Shown here in pieces: positions 1 through 13,051 of a stretch of DNA of 64,000 bases. Source of the DNA: Sambucus nigra (taxonomy: Eukaryota > Streptophyta > Magnoliopsida > Dipsacales > Adoxaceae); NCBI GenBank assembly GCA_949130495.1, contig OX422213.1, positions 53,516,284-53,580,283 on the forward strand, given 5' to 3'. The notes under the pieces are model-generated. The model saw nothing but the letters and a program-made list of their open reading frames with translations. It made no database searches and had not been told where the DNA came from. The translations under genes and the position numbers were made by a program. How positions within the stretch are numbered: position 1 is the first letter of the stretch; each line of letters starts with the position of its first letter.

Positions 1-120
1 CCCATAGTACCATGGATAGGAAACTTACCCTTAACTGCGGGTGACGCCTGCGGTGCTGCTGCCTTGTGGACGTTGTAAATATGCCCATACTTTAATTGTC
101 CCTGCTGGACTGGGATGGCT
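1..120 (-). pseudogene. Start of protease region of element A (partial)
   Basis: The minus strand reads a segment resembling the gag-protease junction of element B (AVKGKFPIHGTMG here, AIEGKFLIQGHMG at 16330-16390). It stops at the window edge before any catalytic DS/TG motif, so only the junction is visible. Confidence 0.45.
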
Positions 121-129
121 GGGATGGCT

Positions 130-1324
130 GGTAAGGCTGGCATCTGAGCTGGTGTGGGGAGGGCGGCTGGGAAGATCGGTCTCTGTGGCTCCTGACGGTC
201 ACCTTACTGCTACGGGGCCTTATGAGGGGCAATCCTGGCGCCTATGTCTATTCTTGCGCAACCAAAAAACCTTCCCCTAAAGTTTCCTCCCCTCTATCCC
301 TGCTGACCTCGACCCTGATGCCACTACCACCCCTCCATTGGCCCTATTGGCCATGCTGATAATGTTGCTGGCCCTGCTGGTAACGATGTGGGTCCTGCTG
401 GCTAGACTGGACCTGCTAGCCCTGTCTAAAGCCCCCATATCCCTTCCTAGAATCACCAAATCAAAATCGCTTGGCAGGGTCCCTTGATGGGAACTCTGCT
501 CACTATGACGGACCTGTCCCTGAGCTGCTGGTACCCCACCAGCACTACTACCTCTTATTCGGCCCTACTGGCGGTACTCCCTACTCGCTTACTTCCCTGC
601 TCATAGAAGCGGTGATCCTTGCAATGCAACAGAGCGACGTTGAGTACAACAGTGTAAGTACTCAACGACAAATTTCTTATGAGGTGCTGACGAATCCTCC
701 AGGTCAATCCATCCATGAACATCAAGAGTTTATTCTCTTCGGTATGTGCCTCATCCGGCACAATAGTAATCAGCCTCATGAATTCGTCCTCATACTCAGC
801 GATAGTCATACTTTCCTTCTTGAGATTAAACACTTTTCGCCTCATCTCAGTCTGCATGGTGGAAGGAAAGTATTTGCGATCAAACCGCACCTAAAAGTTT
901 TGAATCATCATATAATCCCTCTCCACCAAGGTGGTAGTGGACTCCAACCACTGTAAGGCGGACCCACTAGCTTGTAGGAAGCCAGTAATTGTCGCTGAAT
1001 ATCTGTACACTCATACATGTGTAGATGCCTCTAGATGTCCTTCTTCTATTGGCTAGCGATGACAATGTCGGAACTGCCGGAGAACTCCAGAGGATGTTCC
1101 TTCTGAAAGGTATCCCTAACCCTCTCCCATGCCGTGGGAAGCTGTTCTGGAGCTAGCGATACTACCTGAATCTGGGGTGGGGCATGTTGCACCACTGCTA
1201 ACGCTGCATTCACCGCCTGAGCAACTATAGTGGCGACCTCAGTTGCGTTCATCATTCCCTGAGCCTGAGTTACTGGCTTCTCGGGCTGGGTATTTCTGTC
1301 TCGGGGTGCTCGTCTCAGAGGCAT
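130..1324 (-). pseudogene. Ty3/gypsy gag, degenerate (element A)
   Basis: The frame starts at an ATG at 1324 with a basic N-terminus (MPLRRAPRDRN), a segment rich in Ala, Thr and Val, then the stretch FQKEHPLEFSGSSD, the usual start of the plant Ty3 retrotransposon gag core. A stop follows at about 1046. The core resumes in another frame at 890-555 (YFPSTMQTEMRRKVFNLKKE, then YEDEFMRL). Gag forms the particle that packages element RNA. At least one stop and one frame change make this a pseudogene. The 130-555 part is low-complexity Gly/Ala-rich linker sequence in which I cannot follow one frame. Confidence 0.75.
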
Positions 1325-1496
1325 CTGAAATGAGAAGGAATTTTATTAGTACACATTGATTATTAAATCTCAAATAGCTGAAGACGTAATTGTATGAACA
1401 AGAATACAACAGTCCTAAAAATAGGGCTCTATATCAAACATGCTAAGTTAGAAGCATAATAAGCGATACAAATCCTAAAGGACACTAGAGCCTGAT

Positions 1497-1508
1497 GCTC
1501 TGATACCA
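1497..1508 (-). other. Primer binding site, element A
   Basis: The minus strand reads TGGTATCAGAGC, the standard complement of plant initiator tRNA-Met, two bases inside the LTR boundary. It fixes the LTR end at 1511 and the transcription direction. Confidence 0.9.
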
Positions 1509-2805
1509 CCTGTGACTCCCCGCCTAATTAAATACTGGGTGATCAGTCCTTTATTAAATTAAATCAAGGTGACCGGTTGGTTCATTCTTAGCATCACAAT
1601 GGAAAAACAAATTTTCCTTTTTAATCACCCTAAAAATAATTAAGATAAATGTCAGAACTATTTAATTTTATTTATTAAACTCCATCGTTAAAATCTTATC
1701 TGCATAAACCAATTTATGAATACTACTAACGATAAAAATCAAACCATACAAGTGAAATGAGTCAACTAAATAAATAAATCCAAATAAGTATCCACATCTA
1801 AGATCAACGTAATATATGAAACAATCCTAGAAACTAAATACTGAAATAATAAAATAGTACAAAATCTCTATCCCAAACAGAATCTGGAAATGGGCGACAC
1901 ATGCCCTAAGTAAAAAGACTAAATAGGAAGCTGAGAAGTCAAAAAAGGAATCATCAACTGCAAGGACCTGTAACTCCCACACAAGCTGCATCACGTCCAC
2001 TGCCCAATGAACTACACCTGACGCCCCTGTGGTTGGGAACCTATATATATATATGATAGGAAACAGGTCAGAGCCTGAGTGTAAAACAACTTTAAAATAG
2101 TTTAACAAGTATTTAAAATGCTTACCAGTTGATATTATATACATGTTAGTACCTCGACACTCACTTGAGAATTCTCACCTCTCAACTAGTGTGCACGCCT
2201 GACGTACTACTGAATTTACCCAGTTAAATCTAATCCAGTTAACTAGTCTAACCAAATCTTCATTCATTAAGCCTAATCCAAGTGATCGAATAACCATAGA
2301 TTATACCTGATGACCCTCTTACTAGGAATATTTGAAGCCAGTTATGTTCATCTCAATACAGACTTAAGTTCTCAACCAATTAAGCCATTTAATGTTAATT
2401 ATTCAATTTTATCTACTTACAAGCATAGTAGATTAATTACAGGTACATATATTTATCACTCATAATATATATACTATTAAGGTACCCGACAAGAATCTAT
2501 GGTTCTGGCATACTCTGCTATCAAGCCCTCTTATCTCTCATACAAAAAGGGAAATACTAGTTCGGAATCACTCTCGAGTTGTATTAATATAAAACACACA
2601 TATTGGAGGCGAAGCATAGTTTCAAGTCACTAAGAGGTCAGCACATACCCTCACGTCTCTTAGGACCGTCTGACTATCATTCTCGGACTGCCTGTACCAA
2701 GGATACTATGTTCTAGGGTACAAGACAATATCCTCCCATAAAGGTCCAATCGAGATAAGACTGTGCCCACGTCGAACCTCCGTGATAACAAGTAGCGCGG
2801 GTATG

Positions 2806-2808
<3 letters not shown>

Positions 2809-2894
<86 letters not shown>
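2809..2894. repeat. (AC)n(AT)n compound microsatellite
   Basis: Uninterrupted AC dinucleotides turn into uninterrupted AT dinucleotides, inside LTR A. Confidence 0.97.
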
Positions 2895-2898
<4 letters not shown>

Positions 2899-3231
2899 CT
2901 CTCAATTGTAAATCTGTAAATACTTCTCAGCTCTCGAAGTGTAACCTCTTGATAGATGTAAAGATCAATAGGTGTACTACCCTACTGGTCTAAGTCTTTC
3001 TAAATTCTTACAAGACATACTTTAACATACGAATGCTTTCTCACTCAAATTTATATCCCCAAAACCCCACGATTAAATCTCACATAAAAAACGCCTTCCC
3101 CGGACCTTACTTATTCCCTAATGGTCCTTCTCATGTCCCATTATGATATTTAAATTATGACCAAAGGTCCTTACACATTTGGAATTGGATTAACAGAAAA
3201 AGGGGAAGAAGTTTCAGTTTCCTGGAGGAGT

Positions 3232-3286
3232 GGATCGATCGATGAAAAGGGGTCGATCGATCTACATTCTTGAGTCGATTGATCAA
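3232..3286. repeat. Palindrome cluster in LTR A (GATCGATC type)
   Basis: Three closely spaced self-complementary words, GGATCGATCGATG, GGTCGATCGATCTAC and AGTCGATTGATC, lie within 55 bp in a region otherwise without such symmetry. They could be protein-binding or RNA-structure elements. Function is inference only. Confidence 0.7.
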
Positions 3287-4407
3287 GCAAGTGTTGGCCC
3301 AATTTTTACAATTCTAGCCAACGGTTCATCCAATCTAAATCCTCAAACCACCATTAACATGCCCCAAACTCCTAACCAAACATTATGAACGTTATATAAA
3401 CCCATATGGAAGATTTCTAACGTAAAACATTCATAAATTCGTCAAGAATCTTCATCAAAGAGGATTAATTCAAGAAATTATTATTTAACCCTAGTTTATA
3501 TAATTTTCTCATGAATTCATTTAATTTCCAGATTTATATCTCTACGGGGCATCAATTTCTTGGATAATATTCTACATATGACAGATATCCATCCTAACAT
3601 GGTTTCTACTCCAAACTTGCAATAAAAATCTCCTAAACAATATTTATTTTCATGAAGACATAAGAGAATTAATTCCTACACTAACATGGATGTGTTATCA
3701 ACTAAAGAACAACAAGTTAGATACTTTCATTAGAAATGGAAGTCTGAAGAGTTGATGATGATAGGTATGGTTTCACTCCTCGTTCCCCGATCTACGCGTT
3801 GGTGGTGGAATTGGTGAAGATGGTGTTGGGTAGGTGGTTCTCTCCCTTGGAAGCCTTCTCTCTTCTCTTTTCCTTAGCCCCTCTACAACTCTAGACTTTC
3901 TAACCCTCAAGGACTCTCTCTTCCCAAAGATATAAGCTCTCTATTTTAGTCATTCATTAAAGCCAAAAAAGGAAAATTACCAAAATGCCCTCCCGGGTTA
4001 ATGGTTAGGCCTAAAATATCCCCCGAGACCCAAACTAAACCCCCGAGTACACTTTTATGACTAAATCGACCCTTCCGGATATGTTGGCACATTCGAAATG
4101 ACTATATGGGTGACTTATAATTAATTCACTTTTTATTCCATTAATTTAGTCTCGACATGACACATGTGTGTCCCGACTTAATTTCAGTAATTGTCGTATT
4201 ATTCACTCGTGATAATGTTAATATATTCAATCTCATATATTATTTTACTCATCTAGTAATATTCAACATAATTCTTACCAATAATTACTAACTCCTGTCA
4301 TGCTAGTAAATATTTATTTTAAAATCTGAATTAATATTAAATTAATTTATCCCAATTTTATTTAATTAATCTCATAATTAAATGCCATAAAAATACGGGG
4401 TATTACA

Positions 4408-7245
4408 CATGTATGTGGTCAACAACCTTACCTTTGTGGTTGCTGGCATCATCATAAATAACTCTCTCCCCATAAAGCTCCACTAGAGGCCCATTGGGGT
4501 GCCAATTATCATACCAGAAAAAGGTATCTTTACCATCCCTGATCCTCTATTTAATGAGAGGTCTTCCCAAGGTGTCTAATTTACAAGATCTTCCTCCAGC
4601 CCCAAGATGAGTCATTAGGAATTGATAAGTCCCGGACACTTCTTCTTTTTATCTTGTAGATATTACACCACTTCGCCCAAAGGCAATCTTTCTTGCTACC
4701 GATATTCCATAGGAGCTTCATGATGGCAGCCACATTCCACATCTCCCGGATTTTGATGTCCACTCCCCAAACTTCAGTGGTATTGCATATGTCTTTCCAA
4801 GCCACCTTAACACCAGTGTGTCTTTGATCACTCCCAGTCCATAAGAAATCCCACATAAGCTGATCAATTCTAGCAATGACCCATTTGGGAAAAATGAAAA
4901 AACCAGCCCAGTAGACCTGCATACCAAATAGCACTAAATTGATGAGTTGTAATCTTCCAGCATAACTCAAGTACCTGTTATCCCACCCATTAATGCGATT
5001 TGTAATCCTCTCAATCAACCTATTGCATTCATCAACCTTTAGTATAGAATAAATGAGGTGCACACCTAAATACATGTATGGGGGCATATTGTTAGAGAAT
5101 CCCCAAATATCCTCAATCTCATGAATTGAAGCCTCCTCCAAGCCTGAAGAATATAAACTACTTTTACTTGCATTTGTCTTGAGCCCAGTGATGCCACATA
5201 ATTGATCAATATAATCCTTAATAAGACCACAAGAATTAATGTCCCCCACACTTAGGATGATCAGATCATCAACAAAGCTCAAATGGTTCATCCCCACCTC
5301 CTTACACTTCGAGTGAAAAATAAAGTTGGGATGCTTGCTAGTTCTATCCATGATACAAAGGTCTCCATGACTAAAAGTAAAAGGTAAGGAGACAGCCTTT
5401 CCTAAGACCTCTCTTGACTTCAAAGAAACCATGAAGGTGGCCATTGAATGTAATTATGAACCTTGTGGTGGTCACATACTCATGGATCCAACCCACATGC
5501 AGAGAAGGGAATCCCATGTGCATAAGCAATTTGAGGTTAATCTTCAAGGTGCATCTAGGAGAAATGAGATCCCTATGATAGTTTCTCATCACCTCTTGGA
5601 GCACTAGGATGTTATCATAGATAGATCTCCCTTCCACGAAAGCACTCTAGCTATGGTTGATAATACAAGGCAGGATAGGCTTCAATCTCCTAGCAAGAAT
5701 CTTCGAAATGCACTTATACATGGTAGTGTAACAAGAGATTGGTATAAAATCATTCATGCCAATATGCGAGCGGACTTTAGGGATGAGCACCAAGGCAGTA
5801 CAGTTCCAATGTCATGGAAGGTAGTTTTTAGTGAAGAGGAACTTAATGGCACAAGTCACAGCGTCGCCAACCACCTCCCAATTCTTCTTAAAGAAAAGAG
5901 CATTAAAACCATCAGGACCAAGTGCCTTATCAAATCCAATAGCAAACATAGCCTCCTTGATTTCCTCATTAGCGATTGGGGAAATAAGGTCATCCACTTG
6001 TCCATCAGGGATTCTCTTAATGACCACCTCATTCAATAGAGGGTAGTACCAATCATGTCCCAGAAGTAACTAACAACAATATTGGCCACATTTTGAGCTC
6101 CCTCCACTAAAATGCCATTCTCATTCTCAATACTTATAATCTTTCTTTTGGCAGTAGCTCGATTAGCCTTTTTATGAAAGAAAGAGTTATTCCCATCCCC
6201 TAATTGAATCCACTTTTCTCTAGAGTTCGGTTTGATGTAGGTCTCTTCAACATTTCTTAACCCTAAGTAAATAATCAATAAGTTCCTTTCCTCCTCTTGG
6301 ATTCTGGCATTGCCACCATCCCTATGCAGCTTTGTTTGGACCTCATCGAGTGTAGCCTTGGCCTATACCACCCTTCTAACCAATTGATTATTGAACTTCT
6401 TGTCAAAATATCTCAAATTGGCCTTGAGCATTCTCATCTTCTTTCTAATTTGCACCATAGGATTACCAACATCATAAACAGACCAAGCATCAACCAAAGT
6501 CTCTCTAAAGTCATCATGAGCCATCCAAAAGTTGTGGAATTTAAAAGGTTTTGGTCTACTTTTTCCTGAGGGGATAGAAAAATGATGATAGGAGAGTGAT
6601 CATATATCCCACTAGGCAGCATATGTAGATTGAGACTCTGTAAATCCAGAACTCCAACACCCTATCCAGTCTAGACTGTACATTGTCAGGGCCCCTATTC
6701 TTCTTATTCCAGGTGAACCAAATGCCATGCATAGCCATATCATCAGCCTGAATATCTTTAATGCATTGTTGAAATCACAGGTAGCCTCCCAATAAATCCC
6801 ATGTAACCCCTTCTTCTCATCATGAGTCCTCACCATATTAAAGTCACCCATCAAACTTCATTATCCCATTATTCATTCTCAAAAACTCCCACAATTGTTT
6901 CCTATTAGCTGGAAAATTATCCCCATAAATAAAGGAAGCAAATAATCTTTTGTCACTCCCACATATTCTCACACAACACAACATAGCTTGAGGGTAAGAC
7001 TGGATAGGTTGGACTTTCACACAACTTGGGTTCCATCCACAATAACTCTAGCAACACCTCCCCCATCAGGGAAATTATCTAATAATCCTAATTAAAAAAA
7101 TAATTATTCTTCACATTCATTAGGTTATTTTTCCTCACTTTAGTTTCAAGCAAGCACACCACATCCAACTTATGGTCTCTAATGAATTTATTCACTTCTT
7201 GTTGTTTATGAGGGGAATTGAGACCCCTGATGTTCCAAGAGCCTA
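4408..7245 (-). pseudogene. LINE 1 ORF2: endonuclease and reverse transcriptase, broken
   Basis: Begins with MMKIGSWNIRGLNSP (7230 region), the standard start of plant LINE APE endonucleases. MGDFNMVRTHDEKKG at 6854-6800 is the second endonuclease block. RT blocks follow: GPDGFNALFFKKNWE (about 5920), EGRSIYDNILVLQE (5640), FFEVKRGLRKG (5420) and the catalytic box FVDDLIILSVGD (near 5270), then YLSYAGRLQLINLVLFGMQ and the thumb and connection to 4581. The longest clean piece is 287 residues. It would nick DNA and copy RNA by target-primed reverse transcription, but numerous stops and frame changes abolish this. Confidence 0.85.
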
Positions 7246-7251
7246 TTTTCA

Positions 7252-7592
7252 TCATTCGGATCCCTTTACCTTCCCTTTCTTTGTAGCCCTACTCTTCCCA
7301 CCAGAGTTAACTACCTCCTTCCCAACTCCCAACTTCTTACCCACCAGTTCATCAACCGCTATAACCCGTCTAGATAGAGAGGTGGGTTTAGGAGTCCCAT
7401 TCATCTCATTACCACTATCAATAACACATAAAGAGTTGGAAGTGGTTATAGTGGCCCCACATATCAGATTTAACTGATGCTTCTTAGGAACCTTCTCCTC
7501 CACATGGTCTAACTTGATGGTTCTAGATTGTTCCCCTTCCTCAACACTGGCGGTTTTATCTCACACGTGAGTAGTTTTATTTCCATCCATAG
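7252..7592 (-). pseudogene. LINE 1 ORF1 C-terminal tail
   Basis: The frame runs from MDGNKTTHV through one stop into an 83-residue open stretch ending in a basic KSRATKKGKVKGSE tail. The same design (VDELxxK, then a Lys/Gly-rich end) is seen in LINE 2 at 58835-59086, where it follows a CCHC knuckle. Plant L1 ORF1 proteins bind RNA. Here only the tail is left. Confidence 0.6.
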
Positions 7593-7600
7593 TGTGCTTT

Positions 7601-8679
7601 TAATTTATTCTTTTCTTAGTCATGGTGTGTTTCTTTCTAGTCTCGGATTATTTTTTATTGCATGATGTTTGATATATTTGATTAGATGTGTATCATTTTG
7701 TTATATTTTTGTGTTGTTTGATTTATTTTGGTTTTATAAATAAAAACAAAATAGAAAAAGACTTATGTTGTCTTTTGAGTCATTTAAAGAAAACTCATAA
7801 ATATTTTTTTTATTTAAAAAACCAATGAAAATACAAAAAAAAAATCATGTTTTTATTTTTTGTTGATACCCAATGTTTTGAAATGATTGATAATATTTTG
7901 AAACACGTCATGTTATCTTATACCCTATTCTTGATTAGAAAATTAGTAGGTTAGAGCGATTTGCTTATGTTTTTTCTTAACCTCTTTATGATTTCAACCA
8001 AAACAACTCATGTTGCATACTCATTGTCATATCTCACACATATACACGAGTTGAACTACGGTGTATTCTCGATTTTGATCCGAAAAGTTTTACATTGCAT
8101 GTGTTTTGCACTCAATCGGGTCACATATTTATTTATTGCTAGATTTATGAAATTATTGACGTAAATATCACTACTTATGAGGATTTTTGAAAAAATGATG
8201 TATGTGCAGTATGAAGTTCTACCCTTTGTGTGGTGAAAGCTCCAGTTGGAAAAATTCTTATATATGTTCTCATGAGGGATATGAAAAGAGTGAAATATCT
8301 ATGCTAAATCCTAATGTTATAAAAAGAAAGAGAGAAATATATATAAACAAAGAACTTTCAAAGGGAATATAAGTTGAAGACTATTGGATGTGCACATAAT
8401 TCGTCTAGCATATTTTATGATGTTTGCCTTATTGACTTGCTTAAACTCTCGCATGTTGAATTTAGGTCTTAATTGGCATGAAGTCTTTACGATCCTAGGC
8501 TCTTGTAAAACATGGGTGGGATAATCTACTTTTCCAAGATTTGATATAGCCCCCTTTCCCATTAGATAGCTTGTGTGGGGTTACCAATTTTGGATATTAT
8601 TCTCACATTAGCGAAGCATTCATATTTCGTCATTTTATTTTATTTTTTATTTAAAAATTTGATATTTGAATATTTTTTT
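7601..8679. other. AT-rich stretch, nothing recognised
   Basis: Strongly AT-rich with runs of T and A. No frame longer than about 80 residues and no recognisable motif on either strand. An 81-residue minus frame at 8317-8562 has no family resemblance I can name. Probably old retrotransposon non-coding sequence, but this is a guess. Confidence 0.5.
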
Positions 8680-10421
8680 TGAACACCCGATTTCGTTAAA
8701 TTAATTAAGTCGCAATATTTCTGGACACGCATCATTCGTAAATTATATGGCCTTGAATTTATGATGGAATTAACGGGATTAATTTTAAAAGATTGTATTA
8801 AATAAGGTCCTCAGTGTAAAGGTAAAAGGAGGAAATTAAAAAAAAAGAGAATATAAAGTTTGAATTTTGGATCAATATTCCGGATCGATTTGGAGGGCCG
8901 TCAATGGATGATTATTTTAATTTTTTTAGCTATTGAGGTGTGTAAGTTTAGGGTGTTATTGTGATGACTTCCCACCATCATGGGACACATTTTCTTCAGC
9001 CTTTGACCACTCTTGGTGGAGGACTCCCCTAAAGGGTAGGGGACATATAGGATGGGTTTGATGGTCTATAAGAAGAAGTAAAGAAGGCTACGTACCCCAT
9101 CTTCCCCATTTCTGCAGAGCCAAATATCTTCTCTAAAACCAATCCAGGATTATAATTCTCTCCACTATTCTTGATCAACTAAAGTCTCTATTCTCTCCTC
9201 CATTCTTCATACTACTACAAAACATTCCCGTCTTTCATTTTCAAGTGTTTTCAAATGTCGTAGAAGAATGTTCTTGGGTGTAGAGGAGGATTTTTGGAAG
9301 AATACATTTTCAGAAAGTTGAGAGGTTACTGGGAGCTTATTCAACATCTTATTAAAAGGGGGTGGTTCTATAATATTTTCGAGTTCAAATCAAATCATGT
9401 TAGATATTTGTATATCTATGTATGACCCACATACCTATTTATGCTTATTATCACTACATATGAATATATGTTGAAGAATATGAGATATAAAATGGATAAA
9501 AGTTAAAGCTAGAAAGAAGGATAAATTTCATAATACTTAAGCTAACTATTTCTTATAAAAATCATCTAAAGCTTGTTTATTTTATGATAAATGTTATATT
9601 AAGCTTGTTGAAGAAATAGCATGATGCATATATGGGGTTTTATTTGGCTTAAACCCCGACTTTCATGAACATAAACTCATGTAGTTGGGATAAATGTGTT
9701 GAATACATTGAAAGTGTATTAAAATGTTATTTTGAAAATGAAATGATAAACTTGAGAATTTCAGAATATTAGTCACATGAAATGATACAATTTATATGAA
9801 GAAAGTCCTTAAAGAAAATGAAATAAGGGGCTAAAAGTGAAAATAGTAAAGTGTTTGGGGTAAAATCATGAATGCTACAATGTGAACACATAAAATGATA
9901 AGAAAACAAAGTAGAAAGTATAAGTTAAACAAGTTGAATTACAAATCTTGAAATGGCAAAAGTAATATTTTTGTACAAAAGTGTAATTTTATATGAAAGC
10001 TAGACTTATAAATTTACTAAACAGAGATAACTCTAGTTAAAGAGTTAGACTTTATAGTATATGATGAAAACTCATATTTTGGAAAGTAAAGGTGAAAAGG
10101 AGCATTTTGCCAAATGAATAAAATGAAAGTTTTACTAATGTGCATGAATAGTGAAAAAGTACATAAAATGTATGAAATGGGTATTTGAAGTCGAAAGATT
10201 AATTTTCACAAGAAATTGTAAATAAAGTTGTTTTCAAATGGTGAAATACCAAGTTTGAGTTAAAATAAAAATGGACTTATGATAAAGTGTAAAGATTGGA
10301 AATAAAGTTTGTTGGGACTAGTCTCATCTCGATTATTTGGCCTCATCGATCGGTAAATCAAAGAAAGGAATAGGCTTAAAAGAGGATAAGAAAGAAAGGA
10401 AAAGGGTTAAAAAGATGTAAG
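8680..10421 (+). repeat. LTR-type sequence of Ty3 family C, cut at 10421
   Basis: Begins TGAACACCC and is similar by eye over several hundred bases to the 3' LTR at 54569-55140. Shared blocks include AAATTATATGGCCTTG, TTTGACCACTCT and GGACTCCCCTAAAGG. It ends where Ty3 element B starts at 10422, so B inserted here or recombined here. Solo LTR or remnant cannot be decided because the far side is not recognisable. The part beyond about 9240 has no counterpart in the window (the other copy is interrupted there), so its assignment is by continuity only. Confidence 0.6.
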
Positions 10422-13021
10422 TGTGACAACCCGCTCAACAAAATAAGGGGTAGCCAGCCCGATACTCCAATAATAAAGGGAATCATAGATGGATCATTCT
10501 CAGCATCACAACAATACAATAAGTATACGGGACAACCACCCTATATTTCAGAAAAATAGGTTGCTAAAATTGTATTTTATGAGTTAATGAAAGCATTTAA
10601 ACAACCCAATTTAAAAAGAAGGTGGATGAAATATACAAGAATAAAACTAAACAATACATATATAACATAATGACCGAATAGTCTGGCTATTAACAGTCTC
10701 TTACAACGCATTACAGCCATTTAATTAAGTTACACAATACATTACAGTGAGCAAATACAAAAGCTTGGACCACACGCCCGAGTAAATGACCCGATTGTAA
10801 CTAGAGTAGAAAAATGAAGGCGTCTACAACAAAATATCCTGCAACATCCGCAAGGTGTTGCAGCTCCATGACACTGGAAAGGAAAGACAGTACGGGCGTC
10901 CTTGTGGTGGAGCACCTGAGCGAATATAAGATTCATGCATAACAAGAAATAAGAACGGGTCAGGGCTCGGTTTTATATGATCACCAGATGAATAAAGAGT
11001 ATGATAGTTATGAACAATTAATCATGATGGATATAGATAAGAATCTACGTACATAATCTCAAAGCATAAATTAAGGCAATTAAATGATCATAAGTTTAAT
11101 TCAGTTATGCAAGAGGATATGAATGAGTCTCATTAATTAAGAATTTCCATCCTTTACCATGTTTCATTTCATCGTTCCATATCTCATTGTGAAACATAAT
11201 CACAGTTATATGCTCTTTATGGCATTTATCATAAATGAAGTCCAACTTGAATAAGAATAGTTATATTCATCTATATATAACGATTCTAAGACCGCCCATC
11301 CGGGTTTCCCCACTGTGCGACCCCCTAAATGGCTATCATCTTCCAGGGCCTATCAACAAAGACTACCTGGGCATCCTAACGCAACGTCGGGAAGTGGCCA
11401 TATACCTATGAGTGAGTCATAACCACACCCGAAATTACCCTACATCACACAATAAAATACAACATACATAATAACCAATCATATGGCCGACTATATTCAC
11501 CCTGCATTCACTAGTCAGGGGACTTCACCTCATGCGCGTACTTCCCTTATGATAGCATTTAGAGAGATGTGTTTAAGTAAATTATTATTTACCATTTTCA
11601 TTTCCATTTTAATAAATACATCATATTTTATCCGGAGCCATACGTAATTCATATCATCATTACAACCTCAATGAATGAAAAAACTCTCAATTTATTCTCC
11701 AAACCTGTTATGGTGTTATTAGAAACCACCAAGACTAGCATCTCCCAATAATGTAACAAATACTCTTCAATTATTTATTTCTACATCTCGAAATATTACA
11801 TTAACTAATTAAGGGAAAAGAACACCTAATCTTCTATTTACTAATTCCCAAGTAAGTCCTAACTATCCCCTTCTAACATAAGGTATTTGCCTACCCAATA
11901 TAAGACTCTAGGGCACTAAGTTTACTTAATACAAGAAGGTTCCTAAGTCCTAAGCCTAAAAGAAAAGGGTAAAAATTGAGTTAGAAAAATAACTCAAAAT
12001 AGCAGAATTTCGAATCGATTCGCCCTAAGGACGAATCAATTAGCCCCAAGCAGCGAATCGATTAGCCCAAAAGCGAATCGATTCGGGTCCCTAGACCTGT
12101 AAACTGGCCCCTTAGTGAATCGATTCGCTGAAAGGGCGAATCGATTCGCCCCTGCGAATTTTCCAAGAATGGGCTATGGGTTATGAACCCTAGTTTTTCC
12201 CCCAAACTTTATTTATCCTCCATTTTTACACACATCAACCACCATTAATCTACCCAAAACCATCCTACATGATTATCAACAACTATACTCCACATGATCA
12301 TCAATTTAAACTATGATTAGGGCAAAAACACCACAAATCAATAAAATCCATATTTGTTCATTTGATTCACATACACAACAATCACACAACTTATTCATCT
12401 TAAATCATATATTAGCAAGTAGAAAACTTGCCTTGAGGTAGAAATCTCATATTTCCTTTTGATACCAACCACTCCAAGCTTCAATCTCCATTCTATCTCT
12501 TTTCTCCTCTTTTCTCCACAAATTCTCTTATTCTCTCTCTCTCTCTCTCTACGTTAGTAAATACACACTTAAGAGAAATAAATGAGGTGGAAGGCTAAAT
12601 CATGACTTTATTCTAAATTCCCAACTTAAATGGTTAATACCACATTAAAATGACTCACAACTACACATTTAAGTCATAACCAGTCAAAAGTGCCCGGAAC
12701 CCAAAAATACAACATGGCACTTATTTGACTATCTCGCACATTTCGGGACTAACTACGCCCTCTAAATTGGCATTCGACAATTTTATAAATCATTTCAAGT
12801 TCCGATTTCATTTAAACCATAAATGTCATTTAAAGCATGCGACACTATAAAATGCAACATCATGATATTTACATACTCACACAGTAAATATGCAACAATC
12901 AAGTAAATATTATCTTTCAACTCATTCAATTAATATTTACTCCATTTTCCAACATTTTATATAATTACTTCACATAGTAAATTAATATAAAATAAGTTTC
13001 TCAAAAGTGAGGGTTGTTACA
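10422..13021 (-). repeat. 3' LTR of Ty3 element B
   Basis: Reads TGTAACAACCCTC at its minus-strand start (13021) and ends GGGTTGTCACA at 10422. About 2,600 bp, matching 17839-20485 along its length. Contains a (TC)n run near 12533-12551 and the GAATCGATTC palindrome cluster. Confidence 0.92.
12011..12160. repeat. GAATCGATTC palindrome cluster, left LTR of B
   Basis: Five copies of CGAATCGATTCG or one-base variants occur in 150 bp, separated by short spacers containing GCCC, AAAGGG or similar. The right LTR has a diverged and expanded version. Self-complementary, so each copy reads the same on both strands. Confidence 0.85.
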
Positions 13022-13034
13022 TATTCCCCTCCTT
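13022..13034 (-). other. Polypurine tract, element B
   Basis: The minus strand reads AAGGAGGGGAATA immediately before the 3' LTR, the expected plus-strand primer site for reverse transcription. Confidence 0.85.
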
Positions 13035-13051
13035 ATGAGGGAATTTTGCCC

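Larger units (their letters stand above)
1..4407 (-). mobile_element. Ty3/gypsy LTR retrotransposon A, 5' part, cut by window edge
   Basis: Read on the minus strand, the order is LTR (4407 to 1511), tRNA-Met primer binding site, gag and the first residues of a protease-like region, after which the element leaves the window at base 1. Gag layout and LTR ends (TGTAATACCCC at the start, GGAGTCACA at the end, minus strand) fit plant Ty3 chromoviruses. The LTR abuts LINE sequence at 4408, so A inserted into that LINE. The target duplication cannot be tested because the other end lies outside. The gag is broken, so this copy is not autonomous. Confidence 0.85.
1511..4407 (-). repeat. 5' LTR of Ty3 element A (about 2.9 kb)
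   Basis: On the minus strand it begins TGTAATACCCCGTA at 4407 and ends GGCGGGGAGTCACA at 1511, directly before the primer binding site. At about 2,897 bp it is long for a chromovirus LTR. Inside are an (AC)n(AT)n microsatellite and a cluster of GATCGATC palindromes. No coding sequence of note was seen; short open frames are chance. The partner LTR is outside the window. Confidence 0.85.
4408..7600 (-). mobile_element. L1-type LINE 1, 3' end cut off by element A
   Basis: The minus strand carries the tail of ORF1 (7592-7252), then the APE endonuclease, RT and the start of the zf-RVT C-terminal region of ORF2. The 3' portion is missing because Ty3 element A begins at 4407. The 5' limit near 7600 is approximate: coding-like sequence MDGNKTTHV reaches 7592 and stops being recognisable beyond. 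Many stops and frameshifts. Same broad family as the LINEs at 45752 and 55141. Confidence 0.85.

Noticed and set aside
471..956. 161-residue plus-strand frame
   Set aside because: Antisense shadow of the element A gag; no homology.
5653..6039. 128-residue plus-strand frame
   Set aside because: Antisense to the LINE 1 RT.
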